A stretch of DNA of 64,000 bases from G963663315 sp965204925 (GCA_965204925.1 OZ242021.1:558001-622000); one strand, 5' to 3'; shown: positions 8,763 to 18,392, numbered from the stretch's first letter. Translations and numbers: made by a program. The notes: a model not told the origin generated them from the letters alone.

Positions 8763-11672
8763 TTACACGGGATGAACGATATTCATCAGCGCTTGATAAT
8801 CGGCGACAACATCATATTTCACACGATTTTTGGTGACTTTGCGCCCAATCTCGTCAAAAAATTTGCGGGCGCATCCGATTTTGATTTCCTCGACCTTGCG
8901 CAGTTCCATCGACGACATCGTACCCTTTGTTTCAGCCACGAAATAGATATGCCTGACGCTGCCGGTTCTGAAAGAGATTGCCCAGTCAGGATTGTAATCG
9001 CCGACCGGGGTCGGGATCAGGAAGCCGCGCGGCAGCTTGGCATAGACAACAACCTCGCTACTCTTGTCCAACTCGTTCACGAAGTCTTGTTCCACCTTCG
9101 AGTCTGTGATCGCATAGTCATAAACATGATTCATGAGTTTCCCGGTAGCGCGAGAGAAATTCTGGCCGGTCTGGTTAGCCGTGAAGATATCGACTTCGTA
9201 TCGCTCATTGATTTCGTTGTAGATCAGGCGCTCCACAATCATGGCAGCCTTCTGTTCGGCAATGATGCGTGACGCCTCGGCGACGAAATGCTCGGGATTC
9301 TTGCTGAATTGCCCGAATTTGTCGGCATTGATCCTTGCAAGGATGGTTGCGACAGTCTTTCGCGTCAGTTGTGAGTGTTCTGCAACCTTTCCGACAAGGT
9401 CATACTTCACCAGGTCATACTTCACCAGCGAGTGAGGCGCGTCTCCATACTCGGTCGTCGTGCTCGTAACCACGAATCCATCACCGTCACGAATTTCGTT
9501 GTCGGTCAGGCTGTTTTTCTGCAACCCGCTCTGAACCGCATATTGCAGCTGGGTAATCCGAAGCCGGTCATTCAGCGCACGGACGCACTTTTCGATTAAC
9601 TCCTCCGAATCGAACTCGACCCGATATACCGCCTTGCGATTGATGCGTGTCCAAAGCTCCTGAAATTCCTTCTTGCAGAAATTTTCCTTATTGAACCGGT
9701 TGAGACTGAACTTGCGGCAGTCATCCACCCCGGGCAACTGCGCATCGCTGAAGACGCTGTCGACAAGAGCGAATACCTGCGCGGCGTAAGGCTGCAAATC
9801 TTCGGGCAATTCGGCAAGCGCGGCGGCGGCTCTCGCTTCGTGGTAAGCGTCTGCGATTTGTTCGGCATCATCGGTATAGTCGTTCCTGACGAGGTAACGA
9901 TATATCTGCCTGGCCATCGCGGCATCCACCTCGAACGAACCCTGTTCGGTGGCGATTGTCTTGCCCTTGAAATAATCCTGTGTTGCCTGTCGCGGACGAG
10001 ACGACAGGACCTCTGCGATCTCACTCTGCAAGCCCTCGACGAAATTCCCGTAACTTTCGTTCGCCACGACCGTCAGCACGTTGATGTCATGCACCGCGGC
10101 CGGATTGTCCATACGCTCCCCGCGCTGGTCGACACTGAGCCGCAAGCCACGCCCCACTTCCTGGCGGCGGGAGATGGCGCTGTCGCTGTGCTTCAGCATG
10201 CACATGACGAAAATATTCGGGTTGTCCCATCCCTCGCGGAGCGCCGAGTGAGAAAAAATGAACCGTGTCGGTTCCGTGAAAGACAGCAAACGCTCCTTGT
10301 CTTTCAGGATCAGGTCGTAAGCGTCGACATCATCGGAATCGACCGACCGGGCGCCGACAGCCGGGTCCTTGAGGCGGTTGCTTTTCTTGTCGATCGAGAA
10401 ATAGCCGTTATGGGTCCTGTCCGGTTCAATCCCGTCCAGATATCTCCGGTACGTCTCGTTGCCGCTTGCAAGAGACGACAGACATTCGTCCTGCAACAGC
10501 TTGTACTCTTCTTCGAAAATCCGCGCATACTCGCCCTTTTCATCGGCTTGGGCATAATCGCGATATTTCACCACCTCGTCTATGAAGAACAGAGACAAGA
10601 CCTTGACGCCCTGCGCGAACAACTGCTTTTCCTTGTCCAGGTGCGCCTTGATCGTCTCGCGGATCTGGATGCGGCGAATGTCGCTATCATGGACATTTCC
10701 ATGAACATCGCCAGATTTCAGCATCATACCGTTCGTGAATTCGACCGTGTCGCGGACTGCGTCAATCTCGCTGATCGTAAACCCGCGGTACTGCTCCAGT
10801 TCACGCGACTTTATGAACAGGTTGTCGCGATATTTCAGCTTTCTCCGCTGCCGCCTGATTTCGCCCGACCCCAATCTCACCTCCATCTCTATTCGCGCCA
10901 CCGGGGGCTTCTTTGCAGAGATGTCAATGCCTTCAAGGTAAAGCCAGGCATTGGTACCGGCCAGACCGCGCATGCGAATGCCGCACACCGCGATCTTCTT
11001 CACCAGCTTCCGGTTGAAGGCATCCAGCGCATCCAGCCGGTGAATGCACAGGTGCCGGGTGCGGTGAGTGGCAGAGTAGCGCAGGATGAATAGCGGTTTG
11101 AACCAGGGCAGCGCGTGGCGCGTGGCGACGCCCTCCATCTTCTGCGGCTCGTCCAGGATCAGGATCGGCCGGCTCGAAGCAATGATATCAATGGGTTTGC
11201 GAGACTGGAAATCGTCCAGTTCCTCGTAGATGCGACGGTTGTCCCTGCCGCGCGCATTGAACGCCTGGATATTGATCACCATCACATGGATACCGGCATC
11301 CGAGGAAAAGCCATCCAACTCGTGCAGGCGCCTGGAATTGTAAACGAAGAACCGCGCCTTCTTGCTATAACTTTCGGCAAAATGGTCGGCGGTAATCTGC
11401 AACGACTTGCAAACGCCTTCACGGATGGCGACAGACGGTACCATGATGATAAATTTCGACCAGCCGCAGCGCCTGTTCATCTCGAAGATGGTCTTGATGT
11501 AACAGTAGGTTTTGCCCGTTCCCGTCTCCATCTCGACATCAAGGTGAATCCGGGCCGTGTCCAGCGCGTCCTTCCGATAAGTTTTGCTTGCGGGTACGCG
11601 TGCGCCGTGCCTACTTAACGTGGTGAAATCGGTCAGCGACTGTGAGACGCTCAGGTTCTGTCGTTTCTGCAC
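8763..11672 (-). CDS. res: Type III restriction endonuclease subunit Res, N-terminally truncated
   Basis: ATP-dependent translocase/nuclease of a type III restriction-modification system. It has Walker A METGTGKT at about residues 48-55, a DEPQ Walker B, later SF2 helicase motifs (REGWDNPNIFVMC; RRQEVGRGLR) and a C-terminal PD-(D/E)XK endonuclease (GDYNPDWAIS...FVAETKG). The listed GTG start at 11672 is artificial: family-like sequence continues upstream in frame (GITLTDAQILENICK) to about 11745, where it runs straight into the end of mod with no ATG, GTG or TTG in between. Roughly the first 65-75 residues usual for Res are absent. A 15-bp direct duplication near 9405-9434 gives VKYDLVKYDLV. 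Probably expressed poorly or not at all. Confidence 0.85.
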   Translation of the reverse strand: MQKRQNLSVSQSLTDFTTLSRHGARVPASKTYRKDALDTARIHLDVEMETGTGKTYCYIKTIFEMNRRCGWSKFIIMVPSVAIREGVCKSLQITADHFAESYSKKARFFVYNSRRLHELDGFSSDAGIHVMVINIQAFNARGRDNRRIYEELDDFQSRKPIDIIASSRPILILDEPQKMEGVATRHALPWFKPLFILRYSATHRTRHLCIHRLDALDAFNRKLVKKIAVCGIRMRGLAGTNAWLYLEGIDISAKKPPVARIEMEVRLGSGEIRRQRRKLKYRDNLFIKSRELEQYRGFTISEIDAVRDTVEFTNGMMLKSGDVHGNVHDSDIRRIQIRETIKAHLDKEKQLFAQGVKVLSLFFIDEVVKYRDYAQADEKGEYARIFEEEYKLLQDECLSSLASGNETYRRYLDGIEPDRTHNGYFSIDKKSNRLKDPAVGARSVDSDDVDAYDLILKDKERLLSFTEPTRFIFSHSALREGWDNPNIFVMCMLKHSDSAISRRQEVGRGLRLSVDQRGERMDNPAAVHDINVLTVVANESYGNFVEGLQSEIAEVLSSRPRQATQDYFKGKTIATEQGSFEVDAAMARQIYRYLVRNDYTDDAEQIADAYHEARAAAALAELPEDLQPYAAQVFALVDSVFSDAQLPGVDDCRKFSLNRFNKENFCKKEFQELWTRINRKAVYRVEFDSEELIEKCVRALNDRLRITQLQYAVQSGLQKNSLTDNEIRDGDGFVVTSTTTEYGDAPHSLVKYDLVKYDLVGKVAEHSQLTRKTVATILARINADKFGQFSKNPEHFVAEASRIIAEQKAAMIVERLIYNEINERYEVDIFTANQTGQNFSRATGKLMNHVYDYAITDSKVEQDFVNELDKSSEVVVYAKLPRGFLIPTPVGDYNPDWAISFRTGSVRHIYFVAETKGTMSSMELRKVEEIKIGCARKFFDEIGRKVTKNRVKYDVVADYQALMNIVHPV

Positions 11673-11749
11673 CTTGCAGATGTTCTCCAGAATTTGCGCG
11701 TCGGTCAGAGTGATACCGGCATTCCTGAAACACTCATCAAAGCCGTTGA

Positions 11750-13306
11750 TCAGGGCTTGTTGAGTATGCTCCCGGGGCGATAGTAGACGTCCTTCATATT
11801 GGATGTATCCACCCTGAACGCCCGGAAGCCGACATCGCGGTTCCAGTCAGGGTGGCAGTCGCCTTCAAGGATTTTCTTGCCTGCGCGACGGATACGATCT
11901 TTTGTGATGTCTGCAATAGTAGAAAAACCAAATCGACCAGCTTGAGAGGAGGGTTCAATTTTTTCATCCAGCTGCACAAGCACAAATCTTCTTTGTGTTC
12001 CATCCTTTGCATTGGCTTCCAGCACAGCGTGCCCCGTTGTGCCCGAACCGGCAAAAAAATCAAGTACGATATCATCATCCTTTGCGCCCGAAAGATAAAT
12101 TATCCTGCACAACAGAGATACCGGCTTTGGGCCATCAAAATATCCCTGCCCATCAAACAGACTCTTGAGTTCCTGGCGCCCTGCCTGATTGTGTCCGACT
12201 ATGTCATACTTCCAAATTGTCAGAGGTACAACCCCGTCCCTGACTTCAGACAAAAATCTTTTCACTGATGGCACATTTGAACCATCCTCCCCGAACCAGA
12301 TCCGATTCTCTTCAATCATTTCTTGAAGACGTAACTTCGGTACACGCCAGCACCTCCCATGGGGAGGAGTCACTTTGCGGCCCGATGGAGTAATAATTTC
12401 GTAATCGTATGCTGCCGAATAGGATTTGACCGAAAGATCACCAGATTTCCAAGGGCCTCTCGGATCATCATCCCTATTTATATATCTTCGGTTCTGCGCG
12501 TCCGTTCGCGGGAGCGCTCTGGGCTTCCAGTCACATTTGCTCTTGGCGTAGAGCAGAATATGATCGTGGTTATCGCTGAACCAACGGGCGTCATTCGCCG
12601 GAGCGTACTTTTTTTCCCAAATGATATTGGCCACAAAATTTCGTTCTCCAAATATTTCGTCGGCGGCTTTTCTTAGATTGTGTACCTCACCATCGTCAAT
12701 GGAGATAAATATAACCCCATCGTTGCGCAGGAGCGCACGGGACAGTCGCAGTCTCGCATAGATCATTGAAAGCCATGAGGAGTGAAAACGGCCGCTGGTT
12801 TGCGGATTTGCAACCAGCTTGTTGCGATTGATGTCCGATTGAAGTGATCGTTCAAGAAAACCGTCTGTTTGCTCTGAAAAATTATCGGCATAAATAAAGT
12901 CGTTGCCAGTGTTATATGGAGGGTCAATGTAAATTAGCTTGACATGTCCGAGATAACTTTGCCGGAGGAGCTTCAGAGCTTCCAGGTTGTCCCCTTCCAG
13001 CAACAAATTTCGAGTAGTATCAAAATCCGTGCTTTCACTGAAGGATGGACGCAGCGTCTTCGCAATCGGCGCATTCGCCAGCGCAAGCGCCTCCCGCTTC
13101 CCGGGCCAATCCAGCCGATACCGTTCCTTTGGCCCTTCCACGATATGGTCACTCAACTCTTGTCGCATCTGATCGAAATCCACCATCAGACGCAGCCGAC
13201 CCGTAGCCTCATCATGCGCCTCGGTCACACAACCGGGGAACAACTCACGTATCTTCGTGATATTTTCCTGGCTCAGATCAGAACTGTGCATCTTCAGTTT
13301 GTCCAT
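11750..13306 (-). CDS. mod: Type III DNA adenine methyltransferase Mod, C-terminally truncated
   Basis: Beta-class N6-adenine methyltransferase of a type III system: motif IV DPPY at 128-131 precedes the SAM-binding motif DFFAGSGTTGHAV at about 410, the beta-class order. The catalytic region and the variable recognition domain between the motifs look intact. Homology stops at DTSNMKDVYYRPG, after which six out-of-frame residues (SILNKP) lead to a stop. Family members normally continue for another hundred or so residues that contact Res. The gene directly abuts the truncated res in a different frame, indicating an out-of-frame deletion near 11745-11770. The protein may still methylate; restriction is doubtful. 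The region looks A+T-rich compared with its neighbours. Confidence 0.88.
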   Translation of the reverse strand: MDKLKMHSSDLSQENITKIRELFPGCVTEAHDEATGRLRLMVDFDQMRQELSDHIVEGPKERYRLDWPGKREALALANAPIAKTLRPSFSESTDFDTTRNLLLEGDNLEALKLLRQSYLGHVKLIYIDPPYNTGNDFIYADNFSEQTDGFLERSLQSDINRNKLVANPQTSGRFHSSWLSMIYARLRLSRALLRNDGVIFISIDDGEVHNLRKAADEIFGERNFVANIIWEKKYAPANDARWFSDNHDHILLYAKSKCDWKPRALPRTDAQNRRYINRDDDPRGPWKSGDLSVKSYSAAYDYEIITPSGRKVTPPHGRCWRVPKLRLQEMIEENRIWFGEDGSNVPSVKRFLSEVRDGVVPLTIWKYDIVGHNQAGRQELKSLFDGQGYFDGPKPVSLLCRIIYLSGAKDDDIVLDFFAGSGTTGHAVLEANAKDGTQRRFVLVQLDEKIEPSSQAGRFGFSTIADITKDRIRRAGKKILEGDCHPDWNRDVGFRAFRVDTSNMKDVYYRPGSILNKP

Positions 13307-13419
13307 ACTCTCGTCTCAATCGTTCATCTGTATTTTCACACGACGATAAATAACCACGACGGCGGGAAGTGTCAATGGATTTTTGGGGGACAGGGCAACC
13401 GCTGTAACAGAAATTATTA

Positions 13420-13433
13420 TATCTTTTAAGATA
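13420..13433 (+). promoter_or_regulatory. Inverted repeat at the toxin-antitoxin promoter
   Basis: TATCTT-TT-AAGATA, a 6-bp inverted repeat with a 2-nt centre, lies 10 bp upstream of the toxin ATG and overlaps a TACAAT -10-like hexamer (13432-13437). Autoregulation by binding such a repeat is normal for HigA-type antitoxins. If TACAAT is the -10 box, the transcript would be almost leaderless. Confidence 0.45.
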
Positions 13434-13443
13434 CAATACGAAT

Positions 13444-13746
13444 ATGTATCAGTTGCTCGAAACAGAAGAGTTCCACATTTGGAGAACAGAATTGAGAGAC
13501 CAAAAGGCGAAGGCCGGGATTTTACGGCGACTGGAACAAGCACAGCAAGGCAATCTGGGCGACCATAAATCACTTGGCGGAGGTTTATATGAAATGAGAA
13601 TTCATAAAGGTAAAGGTTATCGCCTGTATTTTGTGGTGCGTAAAGGAGTTCTGATTATCTTGCTGCAAGGAGGCCATAAAGACTCTCAGCGACATGATAT
13701 CAAGGTAGCAAGAAAGCTGGCTGAAAAACTGGAGATTGAACAATGA
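13444..13746 (+). CDS. RelE/ParE-superfamily addiction toxin (HigB-like)
   Basis: A 100-residue protein of the type II addiction module killer family, mRNA-interferase-like fold. Visible features are the N-terminal FHIWRTELRDQKAKAGILRRL helix with its Arg/Lys pattern, the central strand segment GGGLYEMRIHKGKGYRLYFV, and GGHKDSQRHDIKVARKLAEKL at the end, all typical of this killer-protein group. It overlaps the antitoxin gene by 4 bp (ATGA), toxin first, which is the HigBA gene order. Basic, small and immediately beside restriction-modification genes. Function as a toxin follows from family and context. Confidence 0.88.
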   Translation: MYQLLETEEFHIWRTELRDQKAKAGILRRLEQAQQGNLGDHKSLGGGLYEMRIHKGKGYRLYFVVRKGVLIILLQGGHKDSQRHDIKVARKLAEKLEIEQ

Positions 13747-14021
13747 AATTAAGACATTTTGATGTATCGGAAAGCCTGGATAGTCCGGATATGATCAGAG
13801 AGTACCTGCAACAGGTGGTCGCGGATGGCGATACGGCCGAACTGGCCAGAGCGATTGGGCATGTAGCGAAAGCAAACGGCATGGCGCAGCTTGCCGATAA
13901 AACAGGAATTGGTCGCGAGAGCCTTTATCGGTCATTATCGGGTGAAGTGTCACCGCGAGTGGATACTCTGGCCAGAGTTTTGGCTGCTTATGATTTGCGT
14001 CTGGATATAACTTCGATTTGA
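13743..14021 (+). CDS. Addiction module antidote protein (HigA-like, XRE helix-turn-helix)
   Basis: A 92-residue antitoxin. The N-terminal FDVSESLDSPDMIREYLQQV is the usual toxin-binding start of the family; a helix-turn-helix follows (GMAQLADKTGIGRESLYRSLSG), then SPRVDTLARVLAAYDLRLDI. It starts on the ATG overlapping the toxin stop, so the two are translationally coupled. It should neutralise the upstream toxin and repress the shared promoter. Confidence 0.9.
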   Translation: MKLRHFDVSESLDSPDMIREYLQQVVADGDTAELARAIGHVAKANGMAQLADKTGIGRESLYRSLSGEVSPRVDTLARVLAAYDLRLDITSI

Positions 14022-14346
14022 CCGGGACTGACGCCCGCAATCAATGCGCAAGGTCATAGCCGGGCTCATGGGCTGACTGGCAAAACAATCGACCAGGCGC
14101 CCGGAACAGCAGATCCTCGCCTGAACGCCCCTTCTCTTTAACACGCAAATCTGGCATCATTCGTTGTAATCAGGAAGGTACCTTGGGGATAGAACGCTCT
14201 GTCGTTTTTCTGAATTTTGGAGAGCATGGCCGCCCTCTGGCTTTTCCACCGAATTTCGTTTCGAGCCAATTTGTCCGCTTCGGCCATGTTGCGCCTCGAA
14301 CCGGTCGCGCATCCGTGAGCCTCAGACTATTGAAAGGAGAGACATT
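14022..14346. other. 325-bp intergenic stretch without a recognisable gene
   Basis: No ORF with family resemblance was found on either strand. The right end carries a strong Shine-Dalgarno (GAAAGGAG, ending about 7 nt before the ATG at 14347), so this interval should contain the promoter of the ATPase gene. The open minus-strand frame over 14170-14466 has no codon bias or homology that I recognise. Confidence 0.5.
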
Positions 14347-15483
14347 ATGAGCCTTCGTAAGCGGATGGGTCGAACCTGTCAAGGAAATGGCGCGGTGAGC
14401 CATTTCGAAACCTGGGGGGTGGCAGGGAGTCCTTTTCCGGCCGCAGGGCAGCCCCCCGGACATCATATGGAAGACAGGGTCGATGACGAAATCGAAGAGC
14501 GAGTAAGGGACTTCGAATCACCTGATCGTCCCTCCCAGGTTGTAGTGATCGAGGGCACACAAGGAGTGGGCAAAACGAATCTGCTACGTTATTACGAACA
14601 GCAATTTCGGGAGTTGTATGAGGAGGATGAGGGGCTTTACATCATTCGGTATTCTCCTGATCCGGAGCCGAGCTTCGACTCGGTTGTGAGACGAATTTTT
14701 CAGGGTCTGGATCATGCCCACTTCGAACGAATCGGGGAGACCCTGGCAGAGGCGTCACCGGAAGCGCGGGATGACGTGAAAGAAGTAGCGCGAAACCATG
14801 AAGTGCGAATGATACTGAATAGCCTTGAGCGCGCCGCAGCGGAACCGGAGAAGTTGTCTGAGTGCGCACGGTTGGCTATGGAATGGTTTGGAGGATTGCG
14901 CATATTCAACAGACACCGGGAAGGCTTGGGAGTGTACTACCGGCTGGACACGGTGGAGTCCCGCACGCAGGCGCTTAAGGATGTGGTTTATGTCAGCGAG
15001 CGACTGGGGTTGCTCAGGGGGATTTTGCTTCTTTTGGATGAGTTGGAAAAACAAGACTATTCTCTTTCCAAAACACCGGTTCTGCGGTTTCTTTCGGCGA
15101 TTCGAGCCCTGATCGATGCATTGCCGCGGAATTTATTCCTGTTTTTGGCGATGACACCACAAGCGAAGATGCGATACTTTGCCATGATGCCGGCGCTTGC
15201 GGGGCGGCTTCAGGATATCCTGGAGTTGAAGCCCATGGCGGAGTTCGGACAAGCAAGAGCGTTGTATAGCTTTTATGTCAAGAGGGCCCGGAAAAACGCC
15301 CGCGCCAGTGAAGGAATGCAAGGCAAAGTACAAGGGAACGAGCCGATATTCGATGACGACCATTTGCAAAGGTTGTTTGATGAGGTAAGTGAGAAATCGC
15401 GTGAGCGGGGAACTGAAGGCGTTACGCCAAGAGATTTTCTGCATCGCCTTCATAACGAGTGGAGAAAACATGACAGATATTAA
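14347..15483 (+). CDS. Orphan P-loop (AAA/Orc1-Cdc6-like) ATPase
   Basis: A 378-residue ATPase: Walker A GTQGVGKT at 70-77, Walker B ILLLLDEL with Asp231-Glu232, and a sensor-1-like FLFLAMTP segment about 35 residues later. The C-terminus is helical and basic, ending in a winged-helix-like region (EGVTPRDFLHRLHNEWRK). The layout resembles the ATPases found in phage-defence and DNA-handling operons, for example the BrxD-type group, but I cannot assign it to a named family. A strong ribosome binding site supports this start. It overlaps the downstream methyltransferase gene by 14 bp, so the two are probably one operon. It follows a restriction-modification locus and a toxin-antitoxin pair. Confidence 0.75.
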   Translation: MSLRKRMGRTCQGNGAVSHFETWGVAGSPFPAAGQPPGHHMEDRVDDEIEERVRDFESPDRPSQVVVIEGTQGVGKTNLLRYYEQQFRELYEEDEGLYIIRYSPDPEPSFDSVVRRIFQGLDHAHFERIGETLAEASPEARDDVKEVARNHEVRMILNSLERAAAEPEKLSECARLAMEWFGGLRIFNRHREGLGVYYRLDTVESRTQALKDVVYVSERLGLLRGILLLLDELEKQDYSLSKTPVLRFLSAIRALIDALPRNLFLFLAMTPQAKMRYFAMMPALAGRLQDILELKPMAEFGQARALYSFYVKRARKNARASEGMQGKVQGNEPIFDDDHLQRLFDEVSEKSRERGTEGVTPRDFLHRLHNEWRKHDRY

Positions 15484-16297
15484 TGAAATCGGTGCAACCG
15501 CATTTGTCATCGCCTGTTTCCGCGCGATGGAAAATGAAACTGAACACCCTCTTTGTAACGACCCTTACGCCAAATGGTTCGTCAATGACGACATCCGGGT
15601 GAAAGCCAATCAGCTGGAAGCGGCGCTCCCCGAAATCGGGGAGATACTCCGTTACCGGTTTTGCCTGTTCGATGAGGTCGTCAAGAGCGGAATTGAAGGC
15701 GGTATGCGCCAGATCGTGACACTCGGCTGTGGCTTCGACATGCGGGGCCGGGTGTTTCGGACGGAAGGGGTTACTTTTTACGACGTGGACCAGTCAGCCG
15801 TTCTGTCATTCAAGAAGCGGGTTCTCGAAGAACACGGCATGACGCCGTGCACGGGCATCCCCTGCAACTATCTTGAGCCGGGCCTGCCTGCCCTGCTGAC
15901 CGGGGCGGGGCTTGACCCCGACCAGCCAACCCTGTTCATCTGGGAAGGCAACACCATGTATCTGCCGGAAGAACTGCTGTTCGCCTTTCTTGACCGGCTG
16001 TGCGGCGAACTGTCGCAGTTCAGCATCGCTTTCGACTACCTTTCCAGGAAGGTCATTGACCGCGCCTCCGGCATTGAACGGATCACCGCGGTCACCGACC
16101 TGTTCGAGAAACTGTTCCATGTAAAATGGCTGACCGGATTCAATGACCTGGATGTGTTCGGGCAACGAACCGGACTTACGGTATCCGAGTCGGCAGGACT
16201 GCTTGAGGTCGGTAAACGGGCGGCGCCGGAAGCGGCGGCATCCATGAGCGCTCTGGCCGGCCTTTATTCATACGCAGTCCTGAAGCACGGGGCCTGA
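15470..16297 (+). CDS. LCM/PPM-family class I SAM-dependent methyltransferase
   Basis: About 275 residues of the leucine carboxyl methyltransferase/TcmP-like family. The SAM-binding motif is IVTLGCGFDMRGRV, followed by the acidic FYDVDQSAV strand that holds the ribose hydroxyls; LFIWEGNTMYLPEE is the conserved post-III segment of this family. The start is placed at ATG 15470 (MTDINEIGATAFV), preceded by GTGGAG; the frame is open further upstream but only through the ATPase gene. Substrate is unknown: members methylate carboxylates in polyketides, proteins and small acids. The overlap with the ATPase suggests a joint function. Confidence 0.85.
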   Translation: MTDINEIGATAFVIACFRAMENETEHPLCNDPYAKWFVNDDIRVKANQLEAALPEIGEILRYRFCLFDEVVKSGIEGGMRQIVTLGCGFDMRGRVFRTEGVTFYDVDQSAVLSFKKRVLEEHGMTPCTGIPCNYLEPGLPALLTGAGLDPDQPTLFIWEGNTMYLPEELLFAFLDRLCGELSQFSIAFDYLSRKVIDRASGIERITAVTDLFEKLFHVKWLTGFNDLDVFGQRTGLTVSESAGLLEVGKRAAPEAAASMSALAGLYSYAVLKHGA

Positions 16298-16323
16298 CCC
16301 CGCCAGCGCTCCGGGTCGGCCCC
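16289..16323. terminator. GC-rich hairpin between convergent genes
   Basis: GGGGCC-T-GACCC (16289-16300) can pair with GGGTC-GGCCCC (16313-16323), an 11-bp stem with one bulged T and a 12-nt loop. It lies exactly between the convergent methyltransferase and YyaL-like genes. No U-tract is present, so terminator function is an inference from position. Confidence 0.4.
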
Positions 16324-16326
16324 GGG

Positions 16327-18392
16327 TCAACGCTGGCCGCGATATTCGCCCAGCAGGGACTCCAGGGCGGCTACCTCGGTTATCGGCATCCGGCAGGTAT
16401 TGCCGGAGCATACATACACAGCCGGTTGATTGTTTATCCGGGTTTTGGCGGAGGCCGGATGCAAATCCGGAAGCGTCGCATCCGGCGCCAGATTCAGAAC
16501 TATCCGGGCTGGCGTTGCAGTCCGATTGATAACCTGCAGAAATTTTCCGGTTTTCTCTTCGTCATGATTACCGATAACGACAATTTGCAGCAGGCTTCCC
16601 GGAAGTTCACTGTGATTAAGGAGTGACGCCATACCCACGAAATCGGACTGTGCCGCAGCGCTGAATGCGGCAATAATCTCTTCGGCGCGTTGCCGATAAG
16701 ACTCGACAACCGTCAAGGCATGGAGACGGGCCAACACACTGACCATCATTCCATTGCCCGAGGGGGTTGCGGTTTCGGATGCGGTTTTAGCGCGAAATAC
16801 GATTGTCCTGGCGTGCTCGGCGGTATGGAAATAACCGCCTCCATCCGCGTCCCGATAATGCCGATCGGCTATCGCCACCCAATCCCGGGCCTGTTGCAGA
16901 CAGGCAGGGTCTGCGCTGACCTGATAGAGCGCAATCGCGGCATGCGCCATATTGGCGTAATCGTCAAGCAGCGCCATCGGGGTGCATCGCCCCTGCCGGT
17001 ACGCATGACACAACTCACCGCCGGTACTCATTTTGTTCCGTACGAAATGCCACGCCGAAATTGCGGCATCAATCCATTCCTGTCGATTGAAGGTGGCCCC
17101 CGCTTCCGCCAGCGCCGCAATCGCAGACCATTCCAATCCGCCAGAATCTTGTCATCCAGGGCGGGACGGGGTCTGTGCCCGCGCGCGTCAAACAGTTTTT
17201 CCCGCAGTCGCGCCAGCCTGTCCTCAATCTCCCGGTTCTTTGTGTATGGATGATCGGTTCTGTTCAGAATGGTTTCACCCTCCCAGTTTCCGTCTGCGGT
17301 GACATCATGATATTTTTTGAACAATCGCGCTTCGTCAGCGGCCAGTACACGGTCTATCCCGCTCTCAGTCCATACATAAAAGGCCCCCTCTCCGCATTCC
17401 GTTTCCCGGTCTCCTTCGCGATACCCTTCACTGTCGGCGGCGATGCTGGACGCAAACCCGCCTTCATCCGACCTCATTTCGCGTATCATCCATTGCGCCG
17501 TATGTTCAATGCAATGCGAAAAAAGCGGGTTTTTTGTCTCCCTCCACAACAGGATCAGCAATGATATGATCAGGGCGTTGTCGTACAGCATTTTTTCAAA
17601 ATGCGGGACCAGCCACCGGTCATCCGTCGTATAGCGGTGAAACCCGCCGCCCAGATGATCATAAATTCCGCCCAGACACATATGTTCCGCAGAACACAGA
17701 ACGGCATCCCGGAACGGGGTATGACCGGTACGGCAGTATGCGTTCCACAACAGTTCGAGCAGCATGGTTTGCGGAAACTTGGCGCCAAGCCCGAAACCAC
17801 CATAAACGACATCCATTCCGTCGAGAATCCGGCCCGCCGCATGATTCAGGAATTCCCGGGAAATCTCTCCATGGCTATGGTCACGAGGAATGGCAGTCAG
17901 ATCGGTTACCCGTTTGACGGCCTCTTGCACGACCCTGTCGGGATTTTTGTTGAAAACTTCTGCGTTGGCGCGCAGCACACTTTTGAATGACGGCGCGTCT
18001 TGTCGCGCGACCGGAGGGAAGTAGGTTCCACCATAAAACGGTTCTCCGGTCGGAGTCAGAAACATGGTCAGCGGCCAACCTCGCCGTTGCCCCATACTGG
18101 CCAACGCGGACTGGTAAATGTTGTCCAGATCAGGGCGTTCCTCACGGTCAACCTTGATATTGACAAACAGTTCGTTCATCAATTGACCGGTTTCGGCGTC
18201 CTCAAAACTTTCCCGGGCCATGACATGGCACCAGTGGCATGCTGAATAACCGATCGACAGCAATATCGGTTTTCGGGCATCTTTTGCGATTGCCAGCGCT
18301 TCCTCGTCCCAGGGTTGCCAGTGAACCGGGTTGTCCTTGTGCATCCGCAGGTAAGGGCTGGTCTGCTGATCCAGACGGTTTCTTGAAATCAT
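16327..18392 (-). pseudogene. YyaL/SSP411-family thioredoxin-domain protein, frameshifted
   Basis: The N-terminal part (minus strand from 18392) is a clear DUF255 thioredoxin-like domain (DNPVHWQPWDEEAL; SACHWCHVMARESF with a CxxC), followed by the six-hairpin-like helical domain. At the conserved ILADWNGL site near 17123 the frame shifts: the first frame runs on for about 25 nonsense residues and stops at 17028, whereas the correct continuation (IAALAEAGATFNRQEW) is in another frame, reaching 16327. A single missing base after the GGT CTG codons explains it. The combined length of about 690 residues equals an intact family member. Either a true pseudogene or a sequencing error; the rest shows no decay. 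Function of the family is poorly defined. Confidence 0.85.

Noticed and set aside
9840..11093. 417-codon plus-strand frame opposite res
   Set aside because: Shadow of the type III Res gene; no recognisable domain.
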